This document shows, piece by piece, positions 45,387 to 58,027 of a DNA stretch of 64,000 bases. The notes under the pieces were generated by a model. That model ran no database searches, was not told the origin of the DNA, and worked only from the letters and a program-made list of their open reading frames with translations. Positions within the stretch are counted from its first letter, which is position 1. Every line of letters starts with the position of its first letter. The position numbers and the translations under genes are program-made. Origin of the DNA: Amoebophrya sp. A120 (Eukaryota > Sar > Dinophyceae > Syndiniales > Amoebophryaceae); assembly GCA_905178155.1 (NCBI GenBank), contig CAJINV010000002.1:8141224-8205223 (forward strand), in the 5' to 3' direction.

Positions 45387-48300
45387 AATGTCCTGGAATT
45401 AGAAACACTTTATCGACGGAAGGAAGATGAAGATATCGGGAAGGAGCTCACCGGTGATGATGATGATGAGGATGTTGATTTTTATGATGAAGATCTAGTA
45501 TTTCGTATCCGGATGTTGAAAACAAGATGTCCCCACCCCAATGTCAAGATGGTTTGAACTATGCAGTACAAGTCCAGAACTTTTGGGACTTATCACGCAT
45601 GACAAGTTTAGCTTTATTGCAGCGCAGTTGTGGGTGCGTGAGTAACTGGTCAAGATGTATCGGAAACGGAAACCCACTCATTCTATTACCCGGAATGTCA
45701 CTAGAAAAACAAAACGCCTCCTATGGTGGAGAAGAGCCGCGTGAGAAACAACATCCTGAGCATTCAAATGTGCATGACCAGGTGGGGACGTACTTAATTT
45801 TCACTGGATTTACATAATTCTCAATCTCACTCAGGAGCTTGTTAGAATCACGATGAAGAACAATGGGATGAAGATCCGTGGGCGTGGCTACACTTTTTTT
45901 CTCTCCTTGCTGCCACTCGTGCTGGTCGTGGAGGCAACTGTTCTGGTGCCTTCCAGGAGGGATTTTTACTCAAGAACAAGGGGCGGCAAGAACGAGACAC
46001 TGGACAATGAGCAGGATCCGAAAAACGGCACGGGCCAGAAGATTATAACCCGCTCAAGTGTAGTTTTTACAGTTGCAACCGTTACAAAATGATTTCGGCA
46101 TTTTGTACTATATGGACCCGCTAAGAAGCACTGAATGTGGATTCGCGTTCAACAACTCTGTCATGCAACACACTGAATAATGTTTATAGGTGCTGTGGTC
46201 TTGATTTGGATCACGACCTACCGTTCCAAATCGCTGTTTTTCACACGATAGTGACAGTTGTGATTGTAAACACATGTTGAGCACGTCATAAGAAAAGTAG
46301 GTGTATCTGATCGGACTCCAGAAAATGAAAAAGAAATACGTCCACCGGAACAAGAAGCGGCAAAAAAAGACGAAGGGCCGAGAACTGGCCTTGACAAGGA
46401 ATATTTCTTGCCTGTGGAGCGATACGAGTCCCTGTTCCGCCGGGAACTGGAGCGCCTGACCTCGGTCACCTTCAAGCTATCTTACAGGAAAGTACACGCC
46501 GCGCGCTCAATACCAGAAAAAAAGCTCGATTTTGTGTTGGTGTTTTTCTGGTGTCACAATGCTCAACTTCTCGTACTGCTGCTGGTGCAAGAGAAACATG
46601 GATAAGAAGAAGGTACTGTGCGAAAAAATATATAGGTGTGATCGTGATGGTAAAAAAAGGGGCCACGCAAATGTGTTACGCTGAACACCCAAGAAGGGGC
46701 ACAAAAAAGAGCATGGCAATATTAGTAAATAATAATTTATTTATATGATACTAACGCAGCTAGTGGCTGAAGAGGCTGACGTCGTGTGCTTTCTCTTTCT
46801 TGATAGACGCTTACGTCGGAAAGGGCCCCCTGCCAGGTTCACCTCAGCATTCCGGAGCTATCAAATGTAAAAATGTCTGGGTCTGGAAGATTGCAAGGTT
46901 TGTCATGCACATTTTGCATGACTCCTGATGTCTGTGATGCATGCCCTAGCATCACAGATTTTGTGAGGGCTTCCTGATGCCTATACCGCATGACAAATGC
47001 TCTTTCCGTGTAGCAAAACTTGGACTCTCTTTGCTGCTCATGCAATACAGATTTTTTCAAGATCCAAAATCAGCATGACAAGTTGGATTCTTCCAGACCC
47101 AGACATTTTTACAGTTGATAGGAGCTCGAATCGTACAATGGGTCGCAGTATCAAATGTAAAAATGTCTGGGTCTGGAAGAATGGAAGCCTTGTCATGCTT
47201 GTCTGGCATGGCCCATGATGCTTGTAATGCATGACCCAGCATCACAGATTTTTGGAAAGCTTCCTGATACCATTTCCGCATGACAAATGCCCTCCTCGCG
47301 TAGCACAAATGTGGCTCCTCTTGCTGGTCATGCAATGCAGAGTTTTTTAGAGTCCAAAGTTAGCATCACAAGTTCCAACTTTCCAGACCCAGACATTTTT
47401 ACATTTGATACGCAGAAAATACGTGGAGCCACGACCACGACACCAGGAAGGTCTGCCGCAGGAGATATCGTAAGGAAAAATCCCCCCTCCGCATATTGAA
47501 AGCGTATCCGTCTGAAAATTTGCGATGCGCATTTGTGACCTCAAATCCTGTCTGTCTTGCAAGAAGGCAAGTCCAGAGAGCGCCCCGCATTTTGCAGGCG
47601 GTTTGTGATGCTGTTGGGCTTAGAGCATAAACGTCTGCCATGCTAGGCACCTACGTCAAAACCTCTAGACTGAGGCTTGGCATATGCCTGCAGTCCTGTA
47701 CTGCAAGACAAATGTGATTCGTGTATGGAAATCCAGCATCAGAAACGTTGTCTCGATATGGGGAGGGGGGATTTTTCATTTTAATTGGAGACGTTCCGTT
47801 CTTTGTAGACGCCCAGCCCGGCGATATACTGTACGACTTCTGCTACTCCAACTATTTGGAAGATCTGAAAAACCACTACGATGCTAGCAACCTGCCCCAC
47901 GCGGCCCTGCCGCTGGGCAGCAGCCTTGTGCAGTGGGACTTTGGGTTGCCAGATCGACTATGGATTGCAAATGTTTGGGGGTTAATATCTGGAGAGATGC
48001 AAACATTTCATGTTCGTCTTGTAGGACGACGCATCGTCAAGGTCAACCTGTCATGCGTGGAGAGCAGCGTTGGTCTTTTTTCTTCATAGTAGAAAGGTGG
48101 TGTTTGATGTACGTGTCATACTTAAAGGAAATAATGGGGAGGCATTGTTCATCTGATGCCCTGTCATGCGATGCTGTGGCATCATGCTATGTATAGAGAC
48201 TACATTCTGCATGCAAAAAAGAAAGCCTGCGTCTCTACAAAAGTTGCAGCTGTCTTCCAGCAGACCTTCCGGATCGATGTTTGCACTTGATGTCGACCGA

Positions 48301-51300
48301 ACTTTTGGTATCGCCGGGAGGTGGAAGGGAGCGAAGAAAATGCCGAAGCCGAAGTACGGGAGCAGCAGCAATTCGTGACTCACAATTCCGCTTCTCATGA
48401 TCGTAGTGGTTCTTCCCGGTCGAGTGATAATGTAAAGATAGATGATGTGAACAACGGCACTTTTTTTCACGACAGCAGCAGCCCCCAAGAAGAAACAAGC
48501 GCCGATGAAGAACATTATGTAGAAAATGAAAAAAATGTGCATAAAAATCCGACGTCTTTCTTGCTTGCAGCGGAGGTAGGAGGCGAAACGTTGCACAACG
48601 GGCTGCAAGAAGTGGGGATCGACTCTGGAGGCGGAGGGAATATGAAACGCCAGAACGTCACCAGCTGGGTGCCCGCAGATGTTGAGGTTGACCAAGAACA
48701 GGTCGCGGTAGAACAAGCAGCTCCCTCCTTCACCAATATCATGGCTACGAAAAAAAGGAATACAAGAACTGTTTTCAAAATGATGAGTTCGGTTCCCAAG
48801 CCCTGGGTCCGCACGCTCCGAGCCGAAGAAATGCTGATCTTTGGCTTGTCTCCTAAGCCATCCTCATCTGTAGTAGTGGAGTCACAACATCAACAAGAGG
48901 AGCAGGAAGACGATTCTGCGACAGCGGAAAAAACCGAACAGCAGCAGGAAGAAGATCTGGGCGTTCATTTTCCGCTGACAAGAGACGAGATGCAAGCCCC
49001 CACGAGAACCTCGAGCGCAGAATTGACAGTTTATCCCAGAGAAAAAATGATGTAGCATAGAGGATGTCAAAAGTCACGTCCATATTTATTTTGCATAAGC
49101 ACCTCCAGCACCGTGCTGTGGGCTCGCCCGTAAGACGACGTGCGCTACTGTCATCATAGAAGTGTATTCATAATATCGCATCAAGGATATGGTATACAAC
49201 TAGTTTTTTTCTGTTGGATACAGTTGCCAGCTTCTTTCACCGATCAGCGGAGACTGTGCTGAATTGCTCGCTGATGTATCTGACGCGCAGCGATCTGTGG
49301 TATCCTGTGTAAAAACGCACCCAGCATTGCCTGTCTTGAAAACCGTTCATGTGCAGGAAAGGGGACGCGTCTCGTGCCAATGCGGCTCCCCCTGAGAGGC
49401 ATTTTCTGAATGTTATGTTGTAGCTTCTTCCCGTGCTCTACCATGTACGTAGTGTGAAGCAGTTGTCATGTGTGATTCCGAGCAAATATACTTCTGGATT
49501 TCATCGCTTGCAGGACTCTCCCATTATGGTTGTTTCAACATTTCAGGATGAAACGCATAATGAGTATGAAACAGAAACGAAAATTCCATCGTGACTCTGC
49601 CTGGGGACAACTTGGGTACATTTTTACACAGGAGAGGTGGCAGTACAACACCTACGAGCGCAACATTTCGTTCGTTGTGCGAGATCCACCTCCGCGTCCC
49701 GATCAAACTGGTGATGAGAGTGAAATGGGGAACTCGACCTGGAGTTCAGAAGTGCAGACGTTGGAACGGGAATTGGAGCGGGCAGCGCTTCTACACGTGG
49801 ATGCAGAAGAAAGGAAAACTTCTGCAGCGCGGCCAGCGGTAAAAACATCACGGGCATCTTCTACACTACAGACCACTTCCTCTTCATCGATGTTGAAAAT
49901 GAACCATAATATTGAACAAGGCGCAGCAGGAGTAGCAAATGCGACACAGAGGATGAGCACTACCAGTGCGCACCCAATAAACCAGGTAGAAAAGGAAAAG
50001 GATCGGGTTCGGAGGTATCGCAATTGCCGCTTAAGGCTGGAGACAAGAGGCAGCTACTACCCGCAGAACCATTCTCACAGCGCCTCTAGTGCAGCGAGTA
50101 CAACGGCCGAACCTTCATCTGCTTCGCCCCAACATCATGTTCTTCTTGAGCCGATTCTTTTACTAGAAAAGAGCTGGCCAGCGCCGCATTGTAAAGGATT
50201 GCTCTACACCAACTACAAGAGGAGCAACGGAACTACAACGACTATGAATAACAGCGTCGGAGGTCTGGAGAAAGAGGACACCGTGCCCCGGCGTGGTGTC
50301 ACGGTGGCGGAGCTGCTCGACGAAGTGCCAGCGGAACTGTGGGAGCGGCACGGCGCGGCGACGAGGCTCATCCCGGACGAAGCCGACCTTGTGGCGATCA
50401 GACTTTCGGTCCACTTTGATCTGGACGTTGATGTCTCCGGGAGGAGCGCAGAGCTGGCGTCGAGTGGTGTTACCGTGTAGAAAAGCGTTCCCACAACTCC
50501 AGATTTGTCGTCATGTAAGTCTGCAAGCCTAGTAAATTGTTTCTCATGCGGCGCAGGAGCCCGATGGCGATGAGCAGCATTGTCCAAAAATGCTATCGGT
50601 AAGTTTGTTATGCTAGAAGAAGGACCACAAGATGAGGGCCGATTGGTAGTGATGAGGCTGCACTTCTAGCTAACCACGACGACGCTAGAGACCCAAACTT
50701 GTGGTTGACCCCGGTTCGCGGCAGCCGCACAGTCTGGTTATAGCGCAAGGGCAAATAAGACTCTTGATTTGTATAGCAAAGCTGCCATCTGGACGAATGG
50801 GGCGTTTTTCCTGCGGATAAGTTTTCACGAGAAGAGTCGTTTGAAGGCGCGGCTGGCGGAGTTCAGAGAACGGCAAGCACGGGAGAAACGGGTACAGCCA
50901 GCGGATCTCGGTGCTGTTGAGATCAGGGTCATTACTGGGGGCCCCGACAAAGGTCTTGTTCAGAAGCACGCTGTAGATCAAAGACGAGAGCCACTAGGGG
51001 GAGATGAACTTCTACAAGAAGAAACGACCTCCATGCGACGGCTGCCGGAAATTGAGCCCGATCGACGAGCAGGTACTAGTGCGAATAAAGAGCAAGGGGC
51101 TGACGCGTCGACGTCCTCACCCTCTTCATTTACTTCGGCGTTCACGTTGATGGGGGATGAAATAGGACGAAATAAAATAAAGGTTTCTAGTACTGGAGAT
51201 TTGAGTGCTGGTGATCATCGTTGGCTGGCTACGGAGTGGACCATGGAAAAGAATATCTTCGCCAGAACGGATTTTTCAGCTTCCATGCTGCGTCGAAGCA

Positions 51301-51955
51301 ACGCGTTAGCTTCGACGTTTCTGCCTCCTGGGATTTGCTCCTTTTCCGGGGTACCCGCCTCCAAACGCACGTAGCGCTCGCGACACAGGAGCAGCTGGAG
51401 CAAAGGACAAGGGAAAAGAAACGCGCGCGGCTGAAGCTCGAGCAACAACGGCCCACTGACGCGGTATCGCGACGAAAAATTTCGCCTGAGACCACAAGGA
51501 AACCTGTGATCATGCTGATTTGTGGCCAAAAATCAACTTACACACAGGCTAAGTAAAAACATTCGGGAGCGATGTGCTGGCGCAGTCTACAGCGAATCAG
51601 TCATGCGCTTTCGCCTGCGTCAAGCTCAATGATATTTGTCATCCTAGATTGCTAGCCGGCAGCTGCATTAGAATAAAAATTTACCCAAACAGCAGGTCCA
51701 GAGAATGCCTGCAAGCGCTCGTTGCACTACAGATTAGTGTACATCGCAAAGAAACCTCGCATAACTACAAATTTCCTTTTGAGTATGTGGAGGCGGCGGG
51801 ATTTTTGATTTTGATACGCGGAAACACTGCTTCTCTTCGCGGCTGCTTTGTCGGGCATGCAACTCAGTAGCCTCAGAGTGATGGACCGCCCTCCTTACAC
51901 ACCTTACCGCCTTTATGGGAGTGTCTCGTTGGAAATCGTCAAAATAAAAGATTAG
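45387..51955 (+). CDS. Large single-pass membrane protein, unknown family, 5' end unresolved
   Basis: Exons 45387-45505, 45816-46057, 46301-46491, 46807-46858, 47126-47148, 47416-47465, 47792-47958, 48298-49028, 49160-49300, 49641-50470, 50825-51182, 51389-51464 and 51822-51955 give 1,037 residues in one frame. An acidic N-terminal segment (GDDDDDEDVDFYDEDL) precedes one hydrophobic helix (YTFFLSLLPLVLVVEATVLV), suggesting type II topology with the bulk in the lumen or outside. Sequons NET, NGT, NGS, NVT, NCS and NIS lie after the helix. Ordered-looking parts are DVPFFVDAQPGDILYDFCYSN, FHRSAETVLNCSLMYLTRSD and VAELLDEVPAELWERHGAATRL. A Golgi glycosyltransferase is compatible with the topology, but no motif proves it. 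It has four GT-AG introns (46058-46300, 46492-46806, 49029-49159, 51183-51388) and eight IEs. A stop at 49053 is bypassed by the 49029-49159 intron; without it there would be two genes. Confidence 0.65.
45506..45810. mobile_element. Introner element, family B (old copy)
   Basis: TATCCGGATG...GATGTCCCCACCCC left arm and GGTGGGGACGTACTTAATTT right arm ending GGATT. Flanks TTTCG/TACAT are not conserved, yet element plus 5 bp joins DLVFR to ILNLTQEL in frame. Confidence 0.72.
46859..47120. mobile_element. Introner element, family A
   Basis: TATCAAATGTAAAAATGTCT and TTTTTACAGTTGATA. Perfect GGAGC duplication, extending to GGAGCT. Confidence 0.93.
47149..47410. mobile_element. Introner element, family A
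   Basis: Same length (262 bp) as the IE 28 bp upstream, leaving an exon of 23 nt between them. Perfect CGCAG duplication. Confidence 0.93.
47466..47786. mobile_element. Introner element, family C (subtype C2)
   Basis: TATCGTAAGGAAAAATCCCC left end, right end GGGGGATTTTTCATTTTAATT. Perfect GGAGA duplication. Sister copy of 32628-32948. Confidence 0.9.
47959..48292. mobile_element. Introner element, family A (old copy)
   Basis: TATGGATTGCAAATGTTTGG left arm; right arm GATGTTTGCACTTGATG. Perfect TCGAC duplication despite a decayed core. Confidence 0.82.
49301..49635. mobile_element. Introner element, family B (divergent)
   Basis: TATCCTGTGTAAAAACGCAC and inverted TTTTTACACAGGAGA. Flanks TGTGG/GGTGG. 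Excision gives RSDLWQYNTYERN. Confidence 0.87.
50471..50819. mobile_element. Introner element, family G
   Basis: TACCGTGTAGAAAAGCGTTC left end, right end GGCGTTTTTCCTGCGGATA. Flanks GGTGT/AGTTT (3 of 5). Excision joins SSGV to HEKSRLKARL. Confidence 0.82.
51465..51816. mobile_element. Introner element, family C (divergent)
   Basis: TATCGCGACGAAAAATTTCG left end, right end GGCGGGATTTTTGATTTTGATA-like. Perfect CGCGG duplication. Confidence 0.86.
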
Positions 51956-51960
51956 TAAGG

Positions 51961-52440
51961 TACCGTGCAGAAATCGACCCCAGTTGGACCCATAGTTTTA
52001 GTCTCTAGGCGGGGTATGATAAATGAATTGTTTAGAGACACTACTTGTTTAAGCGAATGCGAATCTGCCATACTGTGTAGGGCAAAGAACAAGAAGTGCC
52101 AGTGCTTCCCTGTCATGCTGGTCAGCTCTCCTCCTTTCACGCCAACCAGGACTACAATCGGCCTCACATCATTCTAATGCTCTTGGTTTGTGGATTGTTT
52201 CACGTTGCCTTGTGATTTGCATGTGCCTCACGCATTGCTTGGTCAGGTGCTTCCAAGTCTCACGATATCGCAGGGTGCACGCACAAACGAGATCGCCGGG
52301 GCGCGGGGGGGGGGATGTGCAATCAAGAAAAGGAATGCCTCTGGGGCGCTTGTTGTTGTTCAGTATTTGGGTCGCATCTCATGCATTTTATATTTACAGA
52401 CTATTACCAGCTTGCCGATTTCTACCCAGACACTGCCATA
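51961..52440. mobile_element. Possible introner element, family G-like
   Basis: TACCGTGCAGAAATCGACCC is weakly inverted against CCGATTTCTACCCAGACACT near the right end. Flanks TAAGG/GGAAT. It may lie in the untranslated region between two genes. Confidence 0.5.
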
Positions 52441-52463
52441 GGAATGCTAACCGGGTTTCGTTG

Positions 52464-55400
52464 ATGCAAACCTTGGCGAAGAGCCGGGCCGTGCGCATGG
52501 AGCTCTCGCGTCTTGCCGTGCCGCTCTCTTTGGAGTCCAGAAGCTGGTCTAAAGAGACAGAAGAATCGCTCGATAAGGCACTAGCCGGAATAAGACTTCA
52601 GCAGGGGGCGTTGTTGGGAGCCCTGTTGCGATGGAATCCTCTTGCGTTTCGGTCAGACGAGACTTCCTCGCCGAGCTTCGGGTCTTACACGGAACTGGAT
52701 GTGTTTCGAGAGTTTCACCTCGGATATGATGAGCAGGACGTGAGAACGCAGATGACGCTAGCAGGATTTTCGCCTCGGAGTTGGCTTTTCCTCGACCTGC
52801 CTTTTGTGCTTCAGCAAAACCCCCGTTTCCTGCTGATGACGATGACCGACCCCGCTGTGTGGAACGATGAGCACCATCACAAGGAGATGCTGCGCTATTG
52901 GGACAAGTGGTTTGGCCGCCAGCAGAGGTGGCGGGAGTCCGGCGGCAGGCAAGAAAGGCCCAGGGAAATATCGGACACCCACGTGGTCATCCTGGAGCAT
53001 GAGGACAGGCAGAGGCAGAGGGAGAGTCCGGAAAGCGCCATGGACTTGTTTGCAGTCGCGCTGCGTGAGGCCCTTGCTGCCGCCTACTTCGTTCAAGGCC
53101 GGGAGCGGATACTGGATTTTCTCTCTGTCGCCATGTACCGGATCCCAGGAACGGTGACAGTTAAACCCCGCGATGATGCGGGCTGTAGCTTGTTTACTCG
53201 TAATTATTACCAGACCTGTGGTGTGCTAATTACCGAGCGCAGCCGCCAACCACAGTATTCCTATCCAGGAGAGGAAGGGTCCGGCAACAGGACTTCAGCA
53301 AGACTGCTGGAGATAGAAGAGCCCCGAAGAGCGGTCATGGGCCCTTGGCCCGTCGTGCATCGCTTCTTTTTGCCTCCCGCAGATGCCGTTGCGGTCCAGG
53401 AGAGGGTGAAAGCGTTGCACATTCGGCAGGGGAGTTGGCGTCCCCCCCTGGAGCTGGCACTGCCGAGGCATCGGTTGGAAGTGTATGTTGGGCCTTTGCG
53501 CAACAGCAACGTCTACACCACGTTTGTTTCCGAGGATATGCCCGATGAGGCCTTGTGCGATGCGCCGCTGTATGGCGTGCACGTTCGGCTCATAGAGCTA
53601 AAAACAAGTCATTCAAGAACACCTCCAGACGACGACGCGGACGGCGAGGGACGAAGACCAACGCCGCCCCCGCTTCGTAGTGCCCCTGAGCGGGAGGTGC
53701 ACTTTTTTCCAGCAGAGGACCACAATTTGCTGCAGAAGTATATGCGAGACCTGGATGATTTGTCGATGTCGAGAGACCACGCTCTTTTGCCCGGAGCGGT
53801 GAGTCCTCGAGGAGGGCGTCCGTTTTCTCTACTGGGTGATAGTTCTGGTAGAGGTTGGGACAAACATCCATTTGATCCTCATCCAGGGAGTGGCGTCAAA
53901 TTTAACCGATGGGGAGGGCTGAACTCGAGGCTCGTGGAGTTCTTGCTGCTGATGCAGCGGTTAATGCAAAAGGAGCTGCGGGAACGAGGCCAGTTGCCGG
54001 TTGGCTGGCGCGAGAGTCTGCATGCATGGTTCCGGCTGCGATTTGGACCCTCCGCGGACGGGCGGTATTACGATTATTCGCCTGACATGGCATTCTTTCT
54101 GGGTTCGGGCAGCATAGATGTCGCAGAACTTCTGCGGATGCAAGGTCTCACCTGTGACAACCCAGACTTTCGTCGGGTCCAGATTGCAATATTCTACGAC
54201 GCCTACCATCCGTCCCAGGTCGTGAAGGTGGGGAACACGACGAAGCAACAAGGCAGTTTTCTCGGGATCATGGACACACCGAAGTTCTCTGAACCTCCGA
54301 GAGAGGAAACGCCATTGCTTTCTCTGCACGCGGTTGTCCATTACTGGCTAGACGCCTTCCCGCCCGGCCCGGAAGAGGTGGAGTGGATGTTGAGGGGTGG
54401 CCAGGCGCACGGGGAAACGAACAGAACAAATTACCTCCTGCATAGTTTTGGAACGTCAGCGGCTAGCGCCATGTTGATGCCAGTGAAAAATCTCGACGTA
54501 GACGAGGCGGGTAAAACTCTTTTTTCGGGGAATTTAAACTTTTCCGACCCCGTGCCCAACCTGAGCTCGAAACTTTTTGTCGGAATGGTTAGGGGCAGCA
54601 GCATATCCTGAGTAAAAGCGTTCCCACACCATAGTCAAGATGACAAATCTGCTAGACAAATCAACAAGCTCTGGCTGTTGCGCATGACAAATTTGGCCTC
54701 GTAGTGTAATGCTTTTCGGCAAGTTCACCAGCGTCACAAGTCTCGCACATCATGGTGATTGGAGCATCCCAAATTCCGCAATACGACGAAAGCACGCTTC
54801 TCATGGGGCTCCGCATGAGAAAGATTTCTAGCGTGCAGATTTGCATGACAACTCCGCTGATGGCAGTTTGGTGTCCGCCTGACCCACCCGCCCGGCGCAC
54901 CAAGCCATCTGCGGCCGTGGTGCAATGGGGGGGCAAAGTGTGTCGCATTTTGTTTAGCATGACAACTCTGGGGTGGGGACGTTTTTACTTCGGACACAGC
55001 ACAGAGCCTCCTCCAGTGGGGGCGGGCGCGCGTGAAGATCACGAGAAGAACCCCGCCCATGGTCGTGTCGGACAGGAAAAAGATAAAGAGCCCAGTCGAG
55101 GACGTGCCGACGCGGGGGATCACCAGCAACACTCTATCCTGGCGCGTCCTCCTGATCCTGCCACTGATAGTAGACGAGGAACTCCAGAAATACAAAACTC
55201 GTCTGGTCAAGCTCAACAACCACTTCTACTAAACGTAAACGCGACTCCTGAAGACCTTGTTCATTCGACAACGACGAGAATACAAGGTTTAAGACCGAGT
55301 AGACCACCAGGTCGAAGAACATCGAAGATGACATCAATTCCCACGCGACGAGAAAACACGAGCAATCGGACGAACGCAACGGGCGGCCGCAGCACCTCCA

Positions 55401-56616
55401 GTGGTGGAAAAAATACCTCCAATGCTGCAGCCTGCTGTGCAGGTGAAAATGACAATGGAGGTGAAAATGACAATGTAGATCGCGGCATATCACGGCGTCC
55501 TTCATCACGGCCGTCACCTTTGCGTCGATACTTGGTGTGTGCGCGGCTGTGGTTGGGATCCTCCTGGTTGCGCAGTGCCTGGCCGCGCGCGCCGAGCGGC
55601 AGCGCCGTCTGGCCTCGGGCGAGCGGAATGTTGAGACGAAGCTGGAGCGTGCACGGGAGCGGTTTCTGCGCGAGCGCGAGAAGCGGCGAAAGCTTCGACA
55701 GCGGCAGCAGCGAAAGTTGAACCTCGTAGAAAAATTGCAAAACAGGATAAAAATCAATACACACAAGCAGGGGGATGTGGATCAGGATCACGAAGATGAA
55801 ACCCGGGTGGAAAGGGACAACGTTTCCGGCGGTCTGGAGCAAGACGAGGCGTTGCGAGGGTCACCTTCAGGAGGTGTCAATTTAATATCTCAAGAGGCGC
55901 GAAATGATATTCGAGCAGGGAGTGCGCATCTCCGGGTACCAGAAAGCACGGGTAGGTCCCGTAGCCCGCCGGGAGATCCAGTCGTATCACCTCCGGCTCG
56001 TCCCACCTCAAACGCGGCAACAGTTGCAACAAGGAAGTTAAAGACCAGCGTAGTAGACGGAGCAGGAAAAACACTCCCCGCACCAGCCGCACCACGACGC
56101 GCGACGGAACGCCCCCCGCGCGCACCACCATCAAGCACGCGGGACAAGCTGACAAGCGACAACGTTTTAACCTTGCGGCCGAAAGAAGAGAGAAAAAGGA
56201 AGAACGCTCCTCTTAACTCCTCGTTTCCCTACCACGTGTGGGAACAACCTCCACCGCGCACAGTAGAGCCCGTGCGGGAGCAGGGGCGCGACCGCCTGGA
56301 TAGGGAGGGTGCTTTTCTTCGCCCCGATACTGCCGGTGTGAGAAACCAGGTTCTCGTGCAGATTCCGGAAGATGACAGCAGCACGGCAAGAAGAGCCGGA
56401 GCGGCACCTTCGGCGCCCGTTTTCACTCTGTCCGGGACCCACGGGGGTGTGGGGGAGCAACCTTCAGATGCGCTCGACGTGTCCTTTCAAGTGCCACGAA
56501 CGGCTGAGGAGTGGGAGCGGTTGCAAGCGTTCCAAGGGTACGGAGCAGAGGATCCGATCCCCGCCTCTACCCTACAGCCTGTAGTACATCGGGGTCCTCG
56601 TGCTGCAGGAACGTGA
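52464..56616 (+). CDS. Membrane protein with large ectodomain-like region, one TM and Arg-rich coiled coil
   Basis: Tentative exons 52464-54603, 55002-55200 and 55479-56616 (1,158 residues). The frame is open upstream to 52188, and an earlier start or exon is possible, including fusion to the preceding gene. The first 700 residues look globular (SPRSWLFLDLPFVLQQNPRFLLM, LELALPRHRLEVYVGPL, YYDYSPDMAFFLGSGSIDVAELL, QIAIFYDAYHPSQVV) but match no family I know. After the IE at 54604-54996 the reading runs through a Pro/Ser/Asn-rich linker. Then follow a TM helix (ITAVTFASILGVCAAVVGILLVAQC) and a strongly basic coiled coil (ERARERFLREREKRRKLRQR). The intron 55201-55478 is inferred only from the frame change. 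An alternative frame (55002-55232) has better GC-rich third positions but ends in a stop. Confidence 0.55.
54604..54996. mobile_element. Introner element, family B
   Basis: TATCCTGAGTAAAAGCGTTC left end, right arm GGTGGGGACGTTTTTACTTC ending GGACA. Perfect CAGCA duplication. 393 bp, longer than usual because of extra sequence near 54860-54930. Confidence 0.87.
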
Positions 56617-58027
56617 AGACCATCGTCTGAGGGAAAGTAAGTACGTTATTAAGTACTCACATGATAAAGGTGGAGATTGTAAGTACATACGCAGAGAAGA
56701 AGAGTACAGAGTTTTTATTTGTGAAATCTGCGCAACCATGCTACACGATTGATTTATTTTGCACCAGGCAGGATGTGGTCGTGAAAAGGTTCAGTCGTGT
56801 TGAATGAGTCATTTTTTTATGAACAATAAAGTAAAGTTTCCGATGACGACAGAGTGGGTGAATCACTTGGTCGTCTACTTGAAAATCCGTTGCTACTGTA
56901 TTGAAAATGTATATGTAATAGATCTAAAAGCTCATGATCGTGATCGTTTCGTGCTCTGAAGCCAAGCATCTAGAAGGAAAGGAATTGCAACTACTTCTTA
57001 TGCGACCAATGTCCTCTGGCTCTGATTCTGCGGCGAATACCGAGTGTGTTCTAGTTGTTTCTGTGCCTTGTGGTCTCTCCTGCTCTGGCAAGGTGTTCCT
57101 ACTTCCTCCGCATCTTTGTCGGAGTCGGTATTTAAATCCATGCTTTGCCGTCTGTGGTTCCTGCCGAGCAGAGCGAAGAGTGTTTTGTGTGCTCGTCGAT
57201 GGTGGAAACTGTACCGAAAGACAAAATGTTGCATTTTTCTTCACAATCATGAATCACAAGCACATGATCGAACAGCATTGCCGGAAATGCCACGGAAATC
57301 GGTGCTGCAAGATATAGCTGTGTAATAGTGAACCCATACAACAGTGTACAGTGTAATACGGTTATGAGATGTGTTAGGCTACGTCACGGCATCATTGATG
57401 GTGGAGCGATGTTGAAGCATAGCACCCCATTTTCCATAAGGTTGAATAATTCCTCGCGCCATGCATTTTTGTGACAGGCTTGCGTCTCCCAGCTTGCTTA
57501 GCCGCTGCCCTGCCAGATAGACTCGGCCCATTGCGCCGAATTGCCGTCCCGCAGCCAGTACGGTCATAATACTTATTTACCGTCGCCCAATCCCCTGCTA
57601 CAATGGGGACTCTGCTATTTTCCCTTGCGCCGCGTGAAGAAGTGATAAAATCTGGATACAATATATGAATTTATTCGCTTTCGCCTTCCTGGTACACGCA
57701 GGCACCACAGTAACAGTTGCGACCGGAAGCAGCGCCACGAAGGCAACACGAACGCTGCTTCATCAAATGGGGGCCATTCGCGCGCCGCGGGCGGAGCTGT
57801 CCGGTCGTTCTTCACCGTCTGCAATCGATGTGGTAGTGAGCCAACTACAAATACATTGGGCCGCTAAGAGCAACGGTAGATAGCAAAGCTCGCTTGAAAA
57901 CTTGTTGCACTAAGAAGTGTCGTGGTAGCCGAGGAGTAGGTCGGTGGCCGCACGATGTTATGTTCTTCCTCGTCCTGCGCTAGATGAAAATACACGCCGG
58001 CAGAGCAGTCTTGTCGTTGTGCTAAAG
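56617..58027. other. Intergenic, nothing recognised
   Basis: A 127-codon frame at 56934-57317 contains several Cys but no zinc-binding spacing I recognise. The segment is otherwise featureless. Confidence 0.45.

Noticed and set aside
49029-49159. Stop at 49053 as a gene end
   Set aside because: A phase-0 intron from GTTTAT to CATCATAG joins two coding-like exons without a frame change, so a single gene was preferred, though not proven.
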